Part shown: positions 11,801 to 30,272 of the stretch, piece by piece | Layout of the letters: each line of letters opens with the position of its first letter | How positions within the stretch are numbered: the stretch's first letter is position 1 | NCBI RefSeq assembly: GCF_000165425.1 | Contig: NW_001799016.1 | Span: 62,001 to 126,000, forward strand | Length of the DNA stretch: 64,000 bases | Direction of reading: 5' to 3' | Source: Paramecium tetraurelia | Lineage: Eukaryota; Ciliophora; Oligohymenophorea; Peniculida; Parameciidae | Notes under the pieces: model-generated | Told to the model about the DNA's origin: nothing | What the model saw: the letters and a program-made list of their open reading frames with translations, nothing else | Database searches by the model: none | Made by a program: the position numbers and the translations under genes

Positions 11801-13699
11801 AAATCAAGAAGGAGGAATAACTGAATCAAGAGAGTGATGAGCCAAATGAATCTGGATATTTTAGATCATCTAAAGAATTATAGGAGACTTTAAATGCATA
11901 AAGTGAGAGTAGAACAATCAGATGGTTATATTACATATCATTTCTACTTACTGTTCTACTGAGTATCTTATGCATATTGAACAATGTCTTTGAGAGAGAA
12001 GAAATCAACAATTAGAATTCTGATTGGAACATGATTATCAAACAATCTGATATGATAATATATCTCAATGAAATCGTATTATATTCAAGAGAATTAATGT
12101 TATTGAATATTGGATTCTCTAATTACAAAGAAGACAAACTACTATCTAATTTGAATAAAAGTATTTAGCAATTTGATTCTATGAGTAAGGACATCTTTAT
12201 GAAGATTTCCTTCAATTCTGATGTAATGATGAATACTCAATCAGGTGAAGAAACAAGTACTTTAGAATAGGCCAGTCAGCAAATTGTAAGTAAATCCCTT
12301 AACATTCAATAAGTATACTCACAATTAAATGAAAATTAAATCGACTATTACTATGTGATCTACAATTCATTAAATGATTTCATTCGTGCTTTATTAGACA
12401 TGTATATGAATACCATAGATTTATCCTACGATCAAACCAACAAATTATATAGTGACATTTTAGTGATTCTCGTATTATCCGCCTGTTTAACATTCATTTC
12501 TTCTATTATCTTGACTTGCATTCTAACAAGCACTCTAGATAAAAGGTAAGAAATCTTAAGCATTTTTTTGGATATCCCAGAAAAGACAGCTAAATTATTT
12601 TATTCGAAATGTGAAAACTTTCTATCCTAAATATCTTCAAATGAAGATGATGAAGTATTAAGTGAAATTGATATCGTTGAGGAAAAAGGGAATGATGAAC
12701 CTGTGTCTCTTTTGGGTAGAAAGAGGAAGAGGTTCAAGAATAATGAGAATAAGCATATGGGATTTTTTGTTAAGATGATATTATTAGCTTCTGTTATAGA
12801 GTCTTACTTTATCATGATCTATTTCTTAGATTAGAACAATGCTGATCAAAAATTAAATATCTTAAACGAATTCAACCAAACATCCTTAAGTTCCAGTTAT
12901 TATTCTATTCTGGTCAATACACTCAAATAATACATTTACAATGACAAGCTCAATTTATTGAATTAAGATAGCAACACTACTATGGTTTAGCTGATTAATA
13001 ATGTCTATGAGATTGATACTCTCTATCAGAAATTACATGCTGTCAATGTGGAACACAATGATATTTCTTATATTGATTATTACAACTCTATTATGTTTGA
13101 TAATCTATGTACAACAATTACATTACAAGAGATCACATGTGAAACCTTTGCTAATGGAATTTTAGATCATGGATTAATGACAGCAGTGTCTAGGCATTTT
13201 CAAAATATCCGAAAACTATACAACTCCTATTAGAATCTCAACCAAAACGCAACCTTAGATTTTCCTTGGTCGAACTTTACTCTTTTAGATCTGTCTGCTG
13301 ATCCAAAGAGAAATAAACTACTCAATTTGCTCAACACTCCAGAAAGTTATGAAATAAGTAATTTAATATTTGTACTCTAGACAATATGTAATTCTATGTA
13401 ATTAAAGATGCATTTACATTGTTAAAGAACAAGTACTTGGATATCACAACGTCTGATCAAGAAAATTACATTGTTCAGCAGCTAATATTAATGATTTTCT
13501 TCTTGTTAACATTGATACTGGCTTTGCTGTTTTGTTGGAACCCCTTCCTAAGAAAATTAAACAGAGAAGTAATTTCTTATCCATAAGGTAGATTTGGTCA
13601 ACCAAGTGCTTGCTGACCTTCATCCCCATCGATGAAATAGCTAAAATTAGAACTATAAATAATTATATTAGGACTGTAATATTGGAATAAAACATTTGA
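8900..13699 (+). CDS. TmcB-like multispan membrane protein with PAS domain
   Basis: Predicted 1569 residues with four introns (9074-9095, 9375-9399, 13388-13407, 13569-13591); the spliced length divides by three. Seen: an N-terminal half with several membrane spans, including an IYVSIALLCFWVF-type helix; then a soluble helical region; then a PAS-like module at about 10770-11040 (GCVFISL... to KHKNGYL, with an AINMAAASLLGF core); then two further membrane-embedded regions, each with a long polar loop, and a final span near the C-terminus. The closing FIPIDEI motif is characteristic. This layout matches the large ciliate TmcB-like/PAS family (named after Dictyostelium tiny macrocyst protein B). 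Presumed role: membrane sensor or receptor; the ligand is unknown. No kinase or cyclase domain is attached. Confidence 0.8.
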
Positions 13700-13725
13700 A
13701 ATATTAATATTTTATATAAATTATA

Positions 13726-14387
13726 TCAATCTTAAGCATCGTTATCAGAATATTGAGGAGTGTACAATGCATCCCATCCTAATAAAAAAGGCAAAGAAAA
13801 CTAGAATTTCATCATTATATAAATTTTACATTGATTAATTCTAATGCTGTTACATATTCTGCTTGAGTCAAATTAATCTTAAATGGATTGAATTGTTTTT
13901 CTTATTCGTCCTCTTAAGAAATTGAAAGGTAGATGTCTTATGCAGTTTTATTGATCTTTAAAAGTTTCTTATCATTTGCTTGTGCTTGATATGCTTATTT
14001 GTAATAATTTAAGGAATACTGATAAGGAAATTCGAAGCTTCATCATATGCTTTATTTTTTGTGACCAACAATTATCCGATCTATTTAACACCTAAACTAT
14101 AATGTTTCTTTTTGTCCCATTCCAAGTGATGATTACCTTCCTTTTAACGAATCACTGGGACCAACTCAAAGAGGATCCAACCAGGTTTTTGAATTGCAAA
14201 GTAATTATTTTTCTCAACATAGGTAGCTTTGATCGGAGTCATCGAAAACATTAAATTTTCATTCCACACAGTGAATGCTTTTAAGATCACAGGTTTTTCA
14301 CAATTAATTTCTATGGTGAATATGTATATTAGCGATACTTCTAGTTTCAAAGCTGAAACAATGCTTTAATATTTTTGAGAATTACAT
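13726..14387 (-). CDS. Whirly-domain single-stranded nucleic-acid-binding protein, probably mitochondrial
   Basis: Predicted 190 residues with three introns (14311-14338, 14038-14069, 13801-13829; 28, 32 and 29 nt); the spliced length divides by three. The opening residues MQFSKILKHCFSFETRK are basic and amphipathic with no acidic residue before Glu14, like a mitochondrial presequence. Whirly landmarks appear in order: an FTVW strand, a GWILFELVP strand, the EWDKKKHYSLGV block (plant Whirly has the equivalent YDWSKKQVFSLSV), an IGQFFEF segment, and a C-terminal helix ending SLPFLLGWDAL (plant: VLPYLIGWHAF). Known of the family: tetramers that bind single-stranded DNA or RNA in plastids and mitochondria. 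A role in mitochondrial DNA or RNA maintenance is inferred. It is convergent with the receptor gene (26-base gap) and divergent from the scaffold gene (13-base gap). Confidence 0.85.
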
Positions 14388-14400
14388 AATATTAATTATA

Positions 14401-16461
14401 ATGAGTACAGATCAATCATCGAATTCATCAACTTAAAAAGGCAAATCACTCTCTTCCATAGATACCACCAGATCTAAATATGCATAGGAGTTAGGAATTC
14501 ATTAGCTCTTACAAAATGCTTTCCAAGACATGGGTACCCAGTGTCCTTATCTAGTTTAGATGATGAAAATACAGATATGAAAACTTTGCTACCCATTTCA
14601 ATCTTATTGGAAGAGATGAAGAGCGATCATTCAAGCACAAGAACATACTGTTTGCAGAACCTCTCAACCATTGCCTTGGTATTGGGTCCTGCCAGAGCAA
14701 AAGGCTTGTTGGGCGGATTTATTTCAAATTTACTTAAGGATCAAGAAAAGGCTGGTTTAAAAATTAACTTAATATTTTAGTCGAGGATGTTCCAGAAGAA
14801 TTATAAGTAATGCTTACATTACTAGAATCCATGCCAAAATTAATAAATCTGATTGGAGGTCCAGAAAACAGTTTAGTGTTGTTAAAACCATTACTCGAAA
14901 CCATCGGAGATAGAACAAAGGAAGAAACAAAAAACATGTACATTAAAATCATGAGGGATATTGGAAAGAGATTATTGAAATAATAACACTTATTTGAGGA
15001 ATGTGTTACTTAGAGAATAATAGAAGCGAAGGATGGTGATATAGATGAATAATGTGCTGCTGTTACATTAATTGCTAATCTCTATAATCTAGTTTCTTAG
15101 TAGATATTATAAGAATGGATGGAGTACTTTAACACTTTAATGTTGAGTAATGAATAAAATGTCAGAAAGAGAGTAGTTCTAAGTATAAAAGAATTTGCAT
15201 AATGGGCAAGTAATCCTGAAGAGCATAAGTTTTGTATTGAATTAGCTGATAATGTCTTTACAAATGGGAAGGATTTTAAATCAAATTTATTCTATAGTGT
15301 CCCAGCTTTAATCAAATTTCAAGGTTATCAAGATTACTTAGGCAAATTATTTAAGATGGATAATATTAATGCTTATAATTGCTTTTTAGAAATATGCATT
15401 GAGTCTCTATAAGTATTATAAAATACTGCTGATAGCAAAATATTTATTGAAAATTTTATTAAACTATTTTCTAAAACAGAATTAGAGTTGAAATAAAAGT
15501 TATCAGTATATTGTGGAAAACTAGTGGTCTTTATTAAAGATTCAAAGACGATTTACAAAGGAGTAATTTTAATAATTAATCTTAGTATCTTGTCCAAATT
15601 CAGTAATATATGACATAGTTAGAATAGGAAAAGAATTTCATGATAAAATAGAATTTGGTAGAGTCTGTCATCCTGATATTGAACCAAGCAACTGATAGAA
15701 GAATATATTACCAATAAGAAGAAATCTAGTACTTCTTAAGATTTCTAATGAATCAATTGATGAGTGGTGACACAGATCTCAAATTTAAATTTGTATCTAA
15801 ACAGAAATCCTTTAACATCATTTTGTAGTTCATTTCGGATAATGCTTTTGCTTAAAATGAATCAATACAAATAGTTAAGAATTTACTACAAGTCATAATC
15901 AATATTGAATAATGTAAGAATTGGAGAATGAGACAATAATGTTTGATGTCATTGTAAATGGTAATCTTATAATCCTATACAATAGTTCCTGACAAACCTA
16001 TAATAATTTTAAATTTTCAAGACTTTCCAATCAGATGATCTAGAAGTTCAATTAATTAAAAGACTAGTATAAGATAGAATTTCTGCAGTTCGAGAAGAAG
16101 CAAGCAAAGTATGAATATATGAATTATCTAGACTCTGTTGCAATTGTTTAGATAATTAAAGGAGAACGATATGTTTGAAAAAGGAAAGAGAGTAATAGAT
16201 TAATTAAGTGATTTACTAAAACATCCAAACTATTTGGTTAGAGTGAACTTTGTATTGGGATTGGGGAATGCATTCTTTTTGGGAGAACATACATATAATT
16301 TGTTGAGGTAATTAAAGAATGAAGTTCCAAATGTAAAATTGGCTTTATTGGAAGTCCTATATAATAATAAAAAATGCAAACAATTAGATTTAATTCCTAT
16401 TAACGATTTGGATTAGGATGTAAGAGATGTTGCATAAATTATATATTAATAATTCAAATGA
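14401..16461 (+). CDS. PP2A/PP4-type HEAT-repeat regulatory subunit (PR65-like)
   Basis: Predicted 645 residues with five introns (14534-14559, 14755-14780, 15563-15585, 15961-15985, 16109-16131); the spliced length divides by three. After a Ser-rich 45-residue leader comes the block LLPISILLEEMKS followed by NLSTIALVLGPARAKG, which closely matches the first HEAT repeat of PP2A subunit A/PR65 and of PP4 regulatory subunit 1. Further HEAT-like helical pairs fill the protein. Role (family): a scaffold that holds a PP2A-like catalytic subunit and its regulators. The sequence is divergent in the later repeats, so PP4R1-like remains possible. Only 13 bases separate its start from the divergent Whirly gene. 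Confidence 0.75.
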
Positions 16462-16665
16462 TCAATTTTGGACAACACATTTCTCTTTCTTAATTGACCT
16501 ATGAATATTCGGTTCTAGTTTTACTTACATAAATTCTTCATCCTCCTCATTAGTCTCAATTAGGAGAGACAGATAAAACTGATTCAGATTGTATAAATTT
16601 AAGTAGTTATTGGTAGCCACAATAGGTGCACTAAATCTTATGGGTCGAATGATATGTCTCATCAT
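16462..16665 (-). CDS. Small 67-residue protein, possibly mitochondrial
   Basis: Intronless minus-strand frame beginning with two ATGs (16665, 16662). The N-terminus MMRHIIRPIRFSAPIVATN is basic with no acid, mitochondrial-leader-like; the middle is acidic (ETNEEDEEF) and the C-terminus basic. It ends in TGA immediately next to the TGA of the convergent scaffold gene. Family not recognised; the size fits a respiratory or ribosomal accessory subunit. Confidence is moderate because of the short length. Confidence 0.5.
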
Positions 16666-17370
16666 CTTGATTGTTCTGAATATTTAATACATATTATATT
16701 AATAAAAATATTGTTTAATTATGGTTTTGTTTTATTAATATCCACACATTCTCTTAACCATATACCCTTTTATATCTCATTTTGAGTAATCTTAATACTT
16801 GCAAATAATAAATAAATCAATTTATATCTTAAATGATACGATGAGAATTTCATATCCAATGCTTGCTACTAGAATAAAATATCTTCAAATATTATCATTT
16901 TGACGACTGTTATTACTTCTGTAAATTATTTAAGCTTCATATTATTATAATAAACTATTTCAATTGTCTAAACATTTAATTTATTTTAATAATATTATTA
17001 TTATCAATTCCTTATATGTTCTTTCACATGTACACTCAGGGATTCAAGAGTAATAATTATGCATTATCATTTTCAATAAGAATTTAGTGCAATTATTGAG
17101 TTATACATACTCTGAAATGGAGACTAAATAGGATTCCCTTATTTTCTCTGTAATTAACTATATTTTCATACATAGACAGACAATACTAATATGCATTTAA
17201 GTGGAATAATTATTTAAATGTAATTGCAATAATAAATTTATTAATAAATTATCACTTCCGAGAGATACGGAACTCCATTAATATTTTTATATATTATTCA
17301 ATATTTTTTATCACTAAAACCAATGAATTTAATAATGATGGTAAATAAATCAATTAATATAAATTACATT
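16666..17370. other. Intergenic, AT-rich, nothing recognised
   Basis: About 705 bases upstream of two divergent genes. No convincing frame, tRNA-like cloverleaf or repeat was found on either strand. Confidence 0.55.
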
Positions 17371-18207
17371 ATGATAAAAACATAATTAATTGACCTTCTA
17401 AAATTAACAGAAGAGGATCTCAAAAAGACTGTGATTGTCAAACAACATCCTTAGTATGAACAAATCTTCTTCATGATTTTAAATCAAAAAGCCAATACCT
17501 TTACACATAAGTTTGTGAGAGAAATTCACGAGGCATTGACTTCAATTGAATAGCATGAAGGACACACAGCTTTAATTACGACATCCTTCCATCCCACAGT
17601 GTTTAGTGGAGGCTTAGATCTCAATGTTACAGGAGTAAATATCTATACATAATATAGAATATGAATATATTCGATAGAAATAATTTTGTTCTTGAATTTA
17701 TAAGGTTATTGGGGAGATTATTAAGATATCCAGTCCCAACTATAGCTTTAGTAAATGGTCACGCAGTGGCTGGCGGATGCATGTTCATGTTCGCTCATGA
17801 TTGGAGAATAGCAAGAGCAGAGCCTAAAAAAGCACATTGTTCATTGCCAGAAATAGAGATCGGTTTTAATTGTATCACTATTCTTAGGTATGTATCTACC
17901 TCCAGGAATGAATGCAGTTTGTCAATGCAAGCTAACACCTAGTGTCCATAGAGATTTATGCTTATTAGCCAGAAGATATGATCTTGGATCTGAAGGTTTA
18001 CAGTATTAAATGGTGGATGGGTTAGCAACAGAAGATAAAATTGTTGAAGCCTCAATCTAAAAAGCCCTGGCTGTAGCTAAATATGGATAGGATAAAGAAA
18101 ACTTTACAAAAATAAAGGAAGAAATGCACAGAGATGCCATTAAGGCTTGCTTCAGTAGATAAATGGCTCCAGGTAATGCCTACGATCTTGGATTGCCAAG
18201 ATTATGA
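17371..18207 (+). CDS. Enoyl-CoA hydratase/isomerase family protein
   Basis: Predicted 262 residues with two introns (17635-17657, 17863-17887); the spliced length divides by three. Crotonase-fold features seen: an FSGGLDLN segment (first half of the oxyanion hole) and a VNGHAVAGGCMFMFAHDWRIA-type block (second half; here AGG), followed by a Glu-containing LPEIEIGMYLPPGM segment at the usual catalytic helix. Reaction (family): hydration or double-bond isomerisation of enoyl-CoA in fatty-acid oxidation. The C-terminus is Pro-Arg-Leu, only a weak match to a peroxisomal PTS1 signal, and there is no obvious mitochondrial leader, so location is uncertain. Hydratase and isomerase activities cannot be told apart by eye. 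Confidence 0.8.
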
Positions 18208-18244
18208 TAATTGTTCATTTATTGATATTAGAAATAAAATCAAC

Positions 18245-20950
18245 TCATTTTTTTCTAAATCTTCTTACTGTGTATCCAACTACTACAGCTAAAAGCATCA
18301 ACCATAGATAACTCTTCTTGCCAGTCTTACTTTGCTAAGTTAATTCTTCAGGCTACTATTAAACTTCAGGAACATTTTCTTAATTCTCAAAGTTCTATCC
18401 TCTTAATTCTAGATCAGCATCCTCCATTCCTCCTTCTCCTTAAGGGAATTTGTCTTGTTCATTATCGTTAGCTGCTTCTACGGAATCCACTTCTTTTTAT
18501 TTCACTATTTCTTCATTGATTTCTTGTTATTTTTGATTTTCTTTATCCTATTTCTGTGGTTACTCTACTTTTTCCACTAAGAATGGCTTATTTTCTTCAA
18601 CAAAGTTCTCATTATTTTAATTTACCTTTTATTCGATTTATGATAGGTCTTCAATACTTTATTCCTTTTCCTGTTAAGGTACAGGATCTTATTCCACTAA
18701 TTATTTTTGTTACTCTTGTTCTTTTAGATTTTAAACTTATTTATTATCTTCAATTTCTTCTCTTAAGTTTTCAATCTAAACAGTTGATTCTATTTTCTCA
18801 ATTTCAACTGGTTCATCTAAAATAATGTTCTAGGATTAACTATGAAATTCATCTAATTTAGGTTATTTAAATAAAACTAATTCTTCATTATCTATCGGCA
18901 TCTTTTAAATAACTTCTTCATCATCAATTACTGGATATGAGTGTATTTGGTTAAGTTATTCAGGTTGGTTATTTAAATCCTCTTCTTTGTTTTCATTCTA
19001 CTAGATTATTTCTGGCTCATCGGAATTTTGCAACTCAGGCTTTTATTCTATTTATGCTTGAGGTAAATCTGTATTATCAGCCTAGCTTGCTTCTTGTATT
19101 TATTCAAGTTAAGATTCAAATTATACAGGAACATTTTCAACTTCTTAAATTTCCTAAATCTCTTCTTACTTATTGGAATTATCTTATTCTATTTAATTTT
19201 CCTATTCCAAATTTTCAACAATCTGTTGTTCTTCCTATTAATTTGTAGTGCAGAGTTAATCTACTTGATCATCATCTTAATTTATTTAGTTTCCTTATAA
19301 TTATTCTTCTTATTGATTTTTTTCTACTTAGTCTGTATTTTCTTAAGCCTCTTTTGTAATGTCAGCTAAAATATTTGTCATTTATCCTAAACTAATATGC
19401 TTTGGTTAAGCTTCATCCTATTTATCATTTTATTGTTCTTAGTTTGGTTATTCTTCATGCGCATTGTTTTTAGGTACTTACTCTTCTTATACTTCCTGTA
19501 TCTACTCATCTTCATCCTCTTGATTTTAAGGAACTTCAATCTACTAGTTTTTAAGATCGTCTACATCTTATGGTTCTTCGATTTATTCTATAATTTAAGG
19601 AGATGCTTCAAAGTCATTTTTTGATGAATCATTTTAATTTAAAACATCTGAATTTGAACCTATAATTTAGGCGGATTTAATTTCTTATGCTGATTGAATT
19701 TCTTAAGTTGAACTCATTTTATCTTATTCGGATTCTTAATCTTATTCTGATAATTAATTACTGTCTTCATGTTTTGCTCCATCTTCAGAATGATCCTACG
19801 CATGAGATTTCTTTAGTTCATTTATATGTTATGCATTTGAGACTACTTGAGCAAATCCCTTTATACTTTTGATGCCTTTAACTATTTTAGCAGTAGTAGA
19901 CTTAAGTTTAGAGGCCAACTCAGTAAACTTATGTACATTGTTCACTAAATAATCTTACAAGGAAGTCAAATCAGATTCTTTTGCATTTGTAAGATCTAAT
20001 TAACCTTAAGCTATTTGTTTGGCAACATTAAGAGTGGCATGCACTTTGATCTCTTCACTCTTTTGCTCTTCCGTCAAATCATGTTATTGAGATTTATCTA
20101 TTTGTTTCAACAAGTCTTGACTTATAAGCTAGATTTAGCCAAATTCGTGTTGTGCATCTTGAAATTTCACCTAGGCTTAACTAATAAATGCTTATTGAAC
20201 AGAGTTGATGATCATCTAATAAATATCTTGTGCATTATGAGTTGGTTAAATTTGACGGTTCTCCATAACAACAGTTTTACCTTTCTCCACCAAGAAGAGA
20301 CTATTCGCAATAACACTGTTTTATGGTTTTTTGGATGTTATAGTATAGAAGACAGGAAGATTTATTAAAATCATTTCTCCACTTACAAGTAGTCGTTTTC
20401 GAATTTCCCAAAAGATGTGTTCAAATTCCTATTGAATTTACTAAAAACTTTTGGTATTCGATCTTGTGATTTAGAATAAAGGTGGACAAGTTGGATCGTG
20501 ATTGTGGATCATGCTTCTTAAGGTATTGCTAATTGAATTCGGAAATTAGTCTCCAACAGCCACACTGATAAATTAGATTAAGTATTTGTGTCTCATCCTT
20601 TCTATAAGCACCAACAATTTATCCAAATCAAATTCTTCCTTCCCGTCACTAATGAAAACTAATGTTATATTTTTTGGAATTTTTGCCTTCTCACTCAGCA
20701 GCATTTGAAACATGTTTGTCAAAGTATTTGTAATATTTCCTGATCCTGCCTATTTGAAAGGCTCCAGAGGGTACAGATCCTTGGCCCATTAATATTCTAA
20801 TTTTTTCTTTCCCAATTCATTGAAGACTGTCTTATATGCATTTATAGCACGAGGATATTCTTTATGCATAGACCCAGTCCCATCCAACAATGTGATGGGA
20901 AATGATTGCACCTTCTAAGCTTCAGGAGCACGGTAAATGTAAAAACTCAT
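18245..20950 (-). CDS. Tail-anchored von Willebrand A domain protein with acidic/Gln-rich linker
   Basis: Intronless, 901 residues (start 20950). The N-terminal ~180 residues form a VWA domain: a DGTGSM metal-site variant at about residue 22, an AGSGNITNTL segment, an LVFISDGKEEF strand and an FISVAVGD strand. Next comes a helical region with a KIVKGIKSIKGF basic motif, and then roughly 400 residues dominated by Gln, Glu, Asp, Ser and Asn. The last ~30 residues are a hydrophobic span (LMLLAVVVGYTV) followed by RRFRKK, i.e. a C-terminal tail anchor. A metal-dependent adhesion or assembly platform on an organelle surface is inferred from the architecture. The low-complexity region leaves long open shadow frames on the other strand, which are not genes. 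Confidence 0.7.
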
Positions 20951-21465
20951 TAGAAACTATTATTTTACTTATAAATTTATCTTAGGTTTCAATATCCTTA
21001 TATAATCAAAAGACTGATTAAGAACTATTGCTTAAAATACACATATAAAAATTACAAATTATTAATTTTTATCAAAAATTTTAATTTTCCTTACTGATAT
21101 GTTAATAAGGAACCCTCCTAATTTAACTCAGAATTTATATCATTAGCATAGAGGAAATAAGGAAAAACAATAAATCCATTGAGTATATATATTAATAATA
21201 GGAATAGAGATGGAGAATACAACTCTTTAGTGAATTAAATGGAAATTAGCATTCTGATTATTCTCAAATTTACAGAATAATCATTAAATGGAAATAATAT
21301 TGATTTTAAAATTAAATAATGTATGCTCAAAATTAAACACTTGATTCTCTCCCTCTCTTTGATCATGTTCATATGGTCATTCTTCCTTTCTTGTTACTAC
21401 TTATCATAATATTACAAGGAATTAATTAATGTGCTCATTTAATATTAATTTTTAAATAAATAGAT
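20951..21465. other. Intergenic between divergent genes
   Basis: About 515 AT-rich bases holding the promoters of the VWA gene and PRP8. A 10-base word (aaatggaaat) recurs about 50 bases apart near 21237 and 21286; otherwise nothing is recognised. Confidence 0.5.
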
Positions 21466-28521
<7,056 letters not shown>

Positions 28522-28547
28522 TTATCATCATTATTATTATTGATAAA

Positions 28548-29690
28548 TCAAAATACTTCTTCTCTGACTTGGAGGAATTCGGAAGCAGCACTTAATTTTT
28601 AGGTTAAGACTTCTTATAATCTCTCAACGACTTCCAATTATTATTCTCTTTCGAAGGTTTATGCTTCATATTATGATTCTTATTCAGCAGCCCATCTTTC
28701 TTGGATAGCCAATGAGTCTTCAGCATCTTCAAGGAATAACTAACATAATGGTGACTGAATACAGTTTAGTCTTCCAAATCTTCAACGGCCTCTTGGATGG
28801 TCACTTTGAATTGAACAATAGAGTTTTCTAAGAAAGCCTTTCTTTCGACTAATCTCTTGTGTTCTTCTGACAAATGAGAACTTTGGACTTCCCAGTTAGC
28901 AGCTTATCTTTCTTCGGTGGCAAGGAGGGAAGCTCTGCTGGCAACCAATTATTATCTGATTTAAGCTAAGAGTTCTAAGATCTTGATGATGCTCTTGTTA
29001 TCAACCTTGGAGGCTAATTAAGTCAAGGCATTGATGAGTGGCTAGTTATTAATAGTAAATAGAAAATACCTTGAAAAGTGCGTGTTTGCTTTCCATCAAT
29101 TTAGCTTAGACTTTTTCGAATCTACTCTTTAATTGAGCAAATGCAACACCAGCTTATAAATGTTGAACGATCTTTGATGCTTCATCGATGGCTTCCATTT
29201 AATCAACATGTTCAGCATCCTTTCTAACCCATGTATCGTGTTGGGATTGTCTGGTGGCTGATTCGTCAGCGAAGCTCTTTTCGTTATTGGCAATATCTGA
29301 TGTTACGACTCTGACTTCAACTTCAGCTTCACCCAAAGCTTCGGTGGTGGAATCTCTCAAGTTGGACAAGGCAACAATTTGGGTTTAGTGATAAGCAATT
29401 TCTTATTCTAAGTCAGCAATGATTTTCTCAAATGCAACTGTGTCACTTTCATGAACTTTGTCAGCTTTCTTTTAATCTCCATTCAATTATGAGGCAATGT
29501 TGTTCAAAAGGATTTAGATCTCACCGACTGGTCCTCCTGTGGCCAATTGAAGTTGGAGAACTGAAAGGATTGAATTACCAAAGGAATCCTTATTAACTTA
29601 AGCCAAAATCTCTTTTGGACTTTCGCTCTTTGTCACTCTAGCTGTGGCAACTGCAAACACAATAGCCAATATTGTTAATGATCTAGCCAT
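28548..29690 (-). CDS. Trichocyst matrix protein precursor
   Basis: Predicted 363 residues with two introns (29042-29069, 28740-28762); the spliced length divides by three. The start at 29690 gives a clear signal peptide (MARSLTILAIVFAVATA). The rest is an acidic, almost wholly helical heptad-repeat protein with regularly spaced aromatic and Trp residues (TRQSQHDTWVRK, ERQAANWEV, QERWAAEQE), the pattern of Paramecium trichocyst matrix proteins, which are cleaved and crystallise in the secretory organelle. GC content and use of GCC/CTC-type codons are clearly higher than in its neighbours, typical of this abundant family. Which T-family subgroup it belongs to needs an alignment. The stop lies 26 bases from the convergent PRP8 stop. 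Confidence 0.9.
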
Positions 29691-30038
29691 TTTTATTATT
29701 ATTAATCAACAACTCAACCATTCTCAAGCGATTTACACTTATTACCCGTTTTTCATAATACTATACACTAGCATATTTATAATACGTTTTTAATTTAATC
29801 ATTTTTTTTTTACATAGAATAATTCTTTTCCCTCCAATTCCAACTCCATTTCATCCACGGCTATTCCACCCTTTTATCAATCCAACATCAATTACTCTGT
29901 ACTCTTCATACTTTGTTCACTGCTCTTTTATAATAGTTTCAAATAGACTCATAAAAATTAGAATAGTCAATTGGTCATTCCATTTTTCTTCAATCCTTCC
30001 TTCTGTTGCTCAAGAATCATGTTTAATTTTTAAATTCT
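29691..30038. other. Intergenic, upstream of the trichocyst gene
   Basis: About 350 bases, presumed promoter side of the trichocyst matrix gene. Several short frames exist but are broken by TGA roughly every 25 codons and are not credible genes. Confidence 0.5.
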
Positions 30039-30167
30039 TCATTTTATATAAATTCTATATCTTAAAAATTCCTATTTGATTGATTTAATGCATTTTCTCG
30101 AGCTCTCTTTGAAGATATCAGTTGGTTCGTATGCTTGTGTGATGTTGATGGTTCCCTTCTCCTCCAT
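30039..30167 (-). CDS. Possible 42-residue microprotein
   Basis: Short intronless frame from ATG 30167 to TGA 30039, starting MEEKGTINITQAYEPTDIF and becoming strongly basic at the end. No GT dinucleotide lies within it, so it cannot be extended by splicing. It is more GC-rich than the flanking DNA, which is the main reason to list it. Family not recognised, and it may be chance. It is divergent from the INO80-like gene, with 105 bases between the starts. Confidence 0.3.
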
Positions 30168-30272
30168 ACTATATGGGTTAAGATAATATATATATATACA
30201 TTTTTTAAAATAAAAATTAATGAACTCATGCAATAACCCTTAAATAAACAAAAATCTTTATTTAATTTTTAT

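Noticed and set aside
18556-20368. Several long plus-strand hydrophobic frames
   Set aside because: They are antisense shadows of the Gln/Glu-rich linker of the VWA protein gene on the other strand.
29807-30167. A single frame with four TGA codons that might be read as Trp or selenocysteine
   Set aside because: The TGA density, about one per 25 codons, is no lower than expected for non-coding DNA under this code, and the fragments match nothing. Only the first 42 codons are listed, at low confidence.
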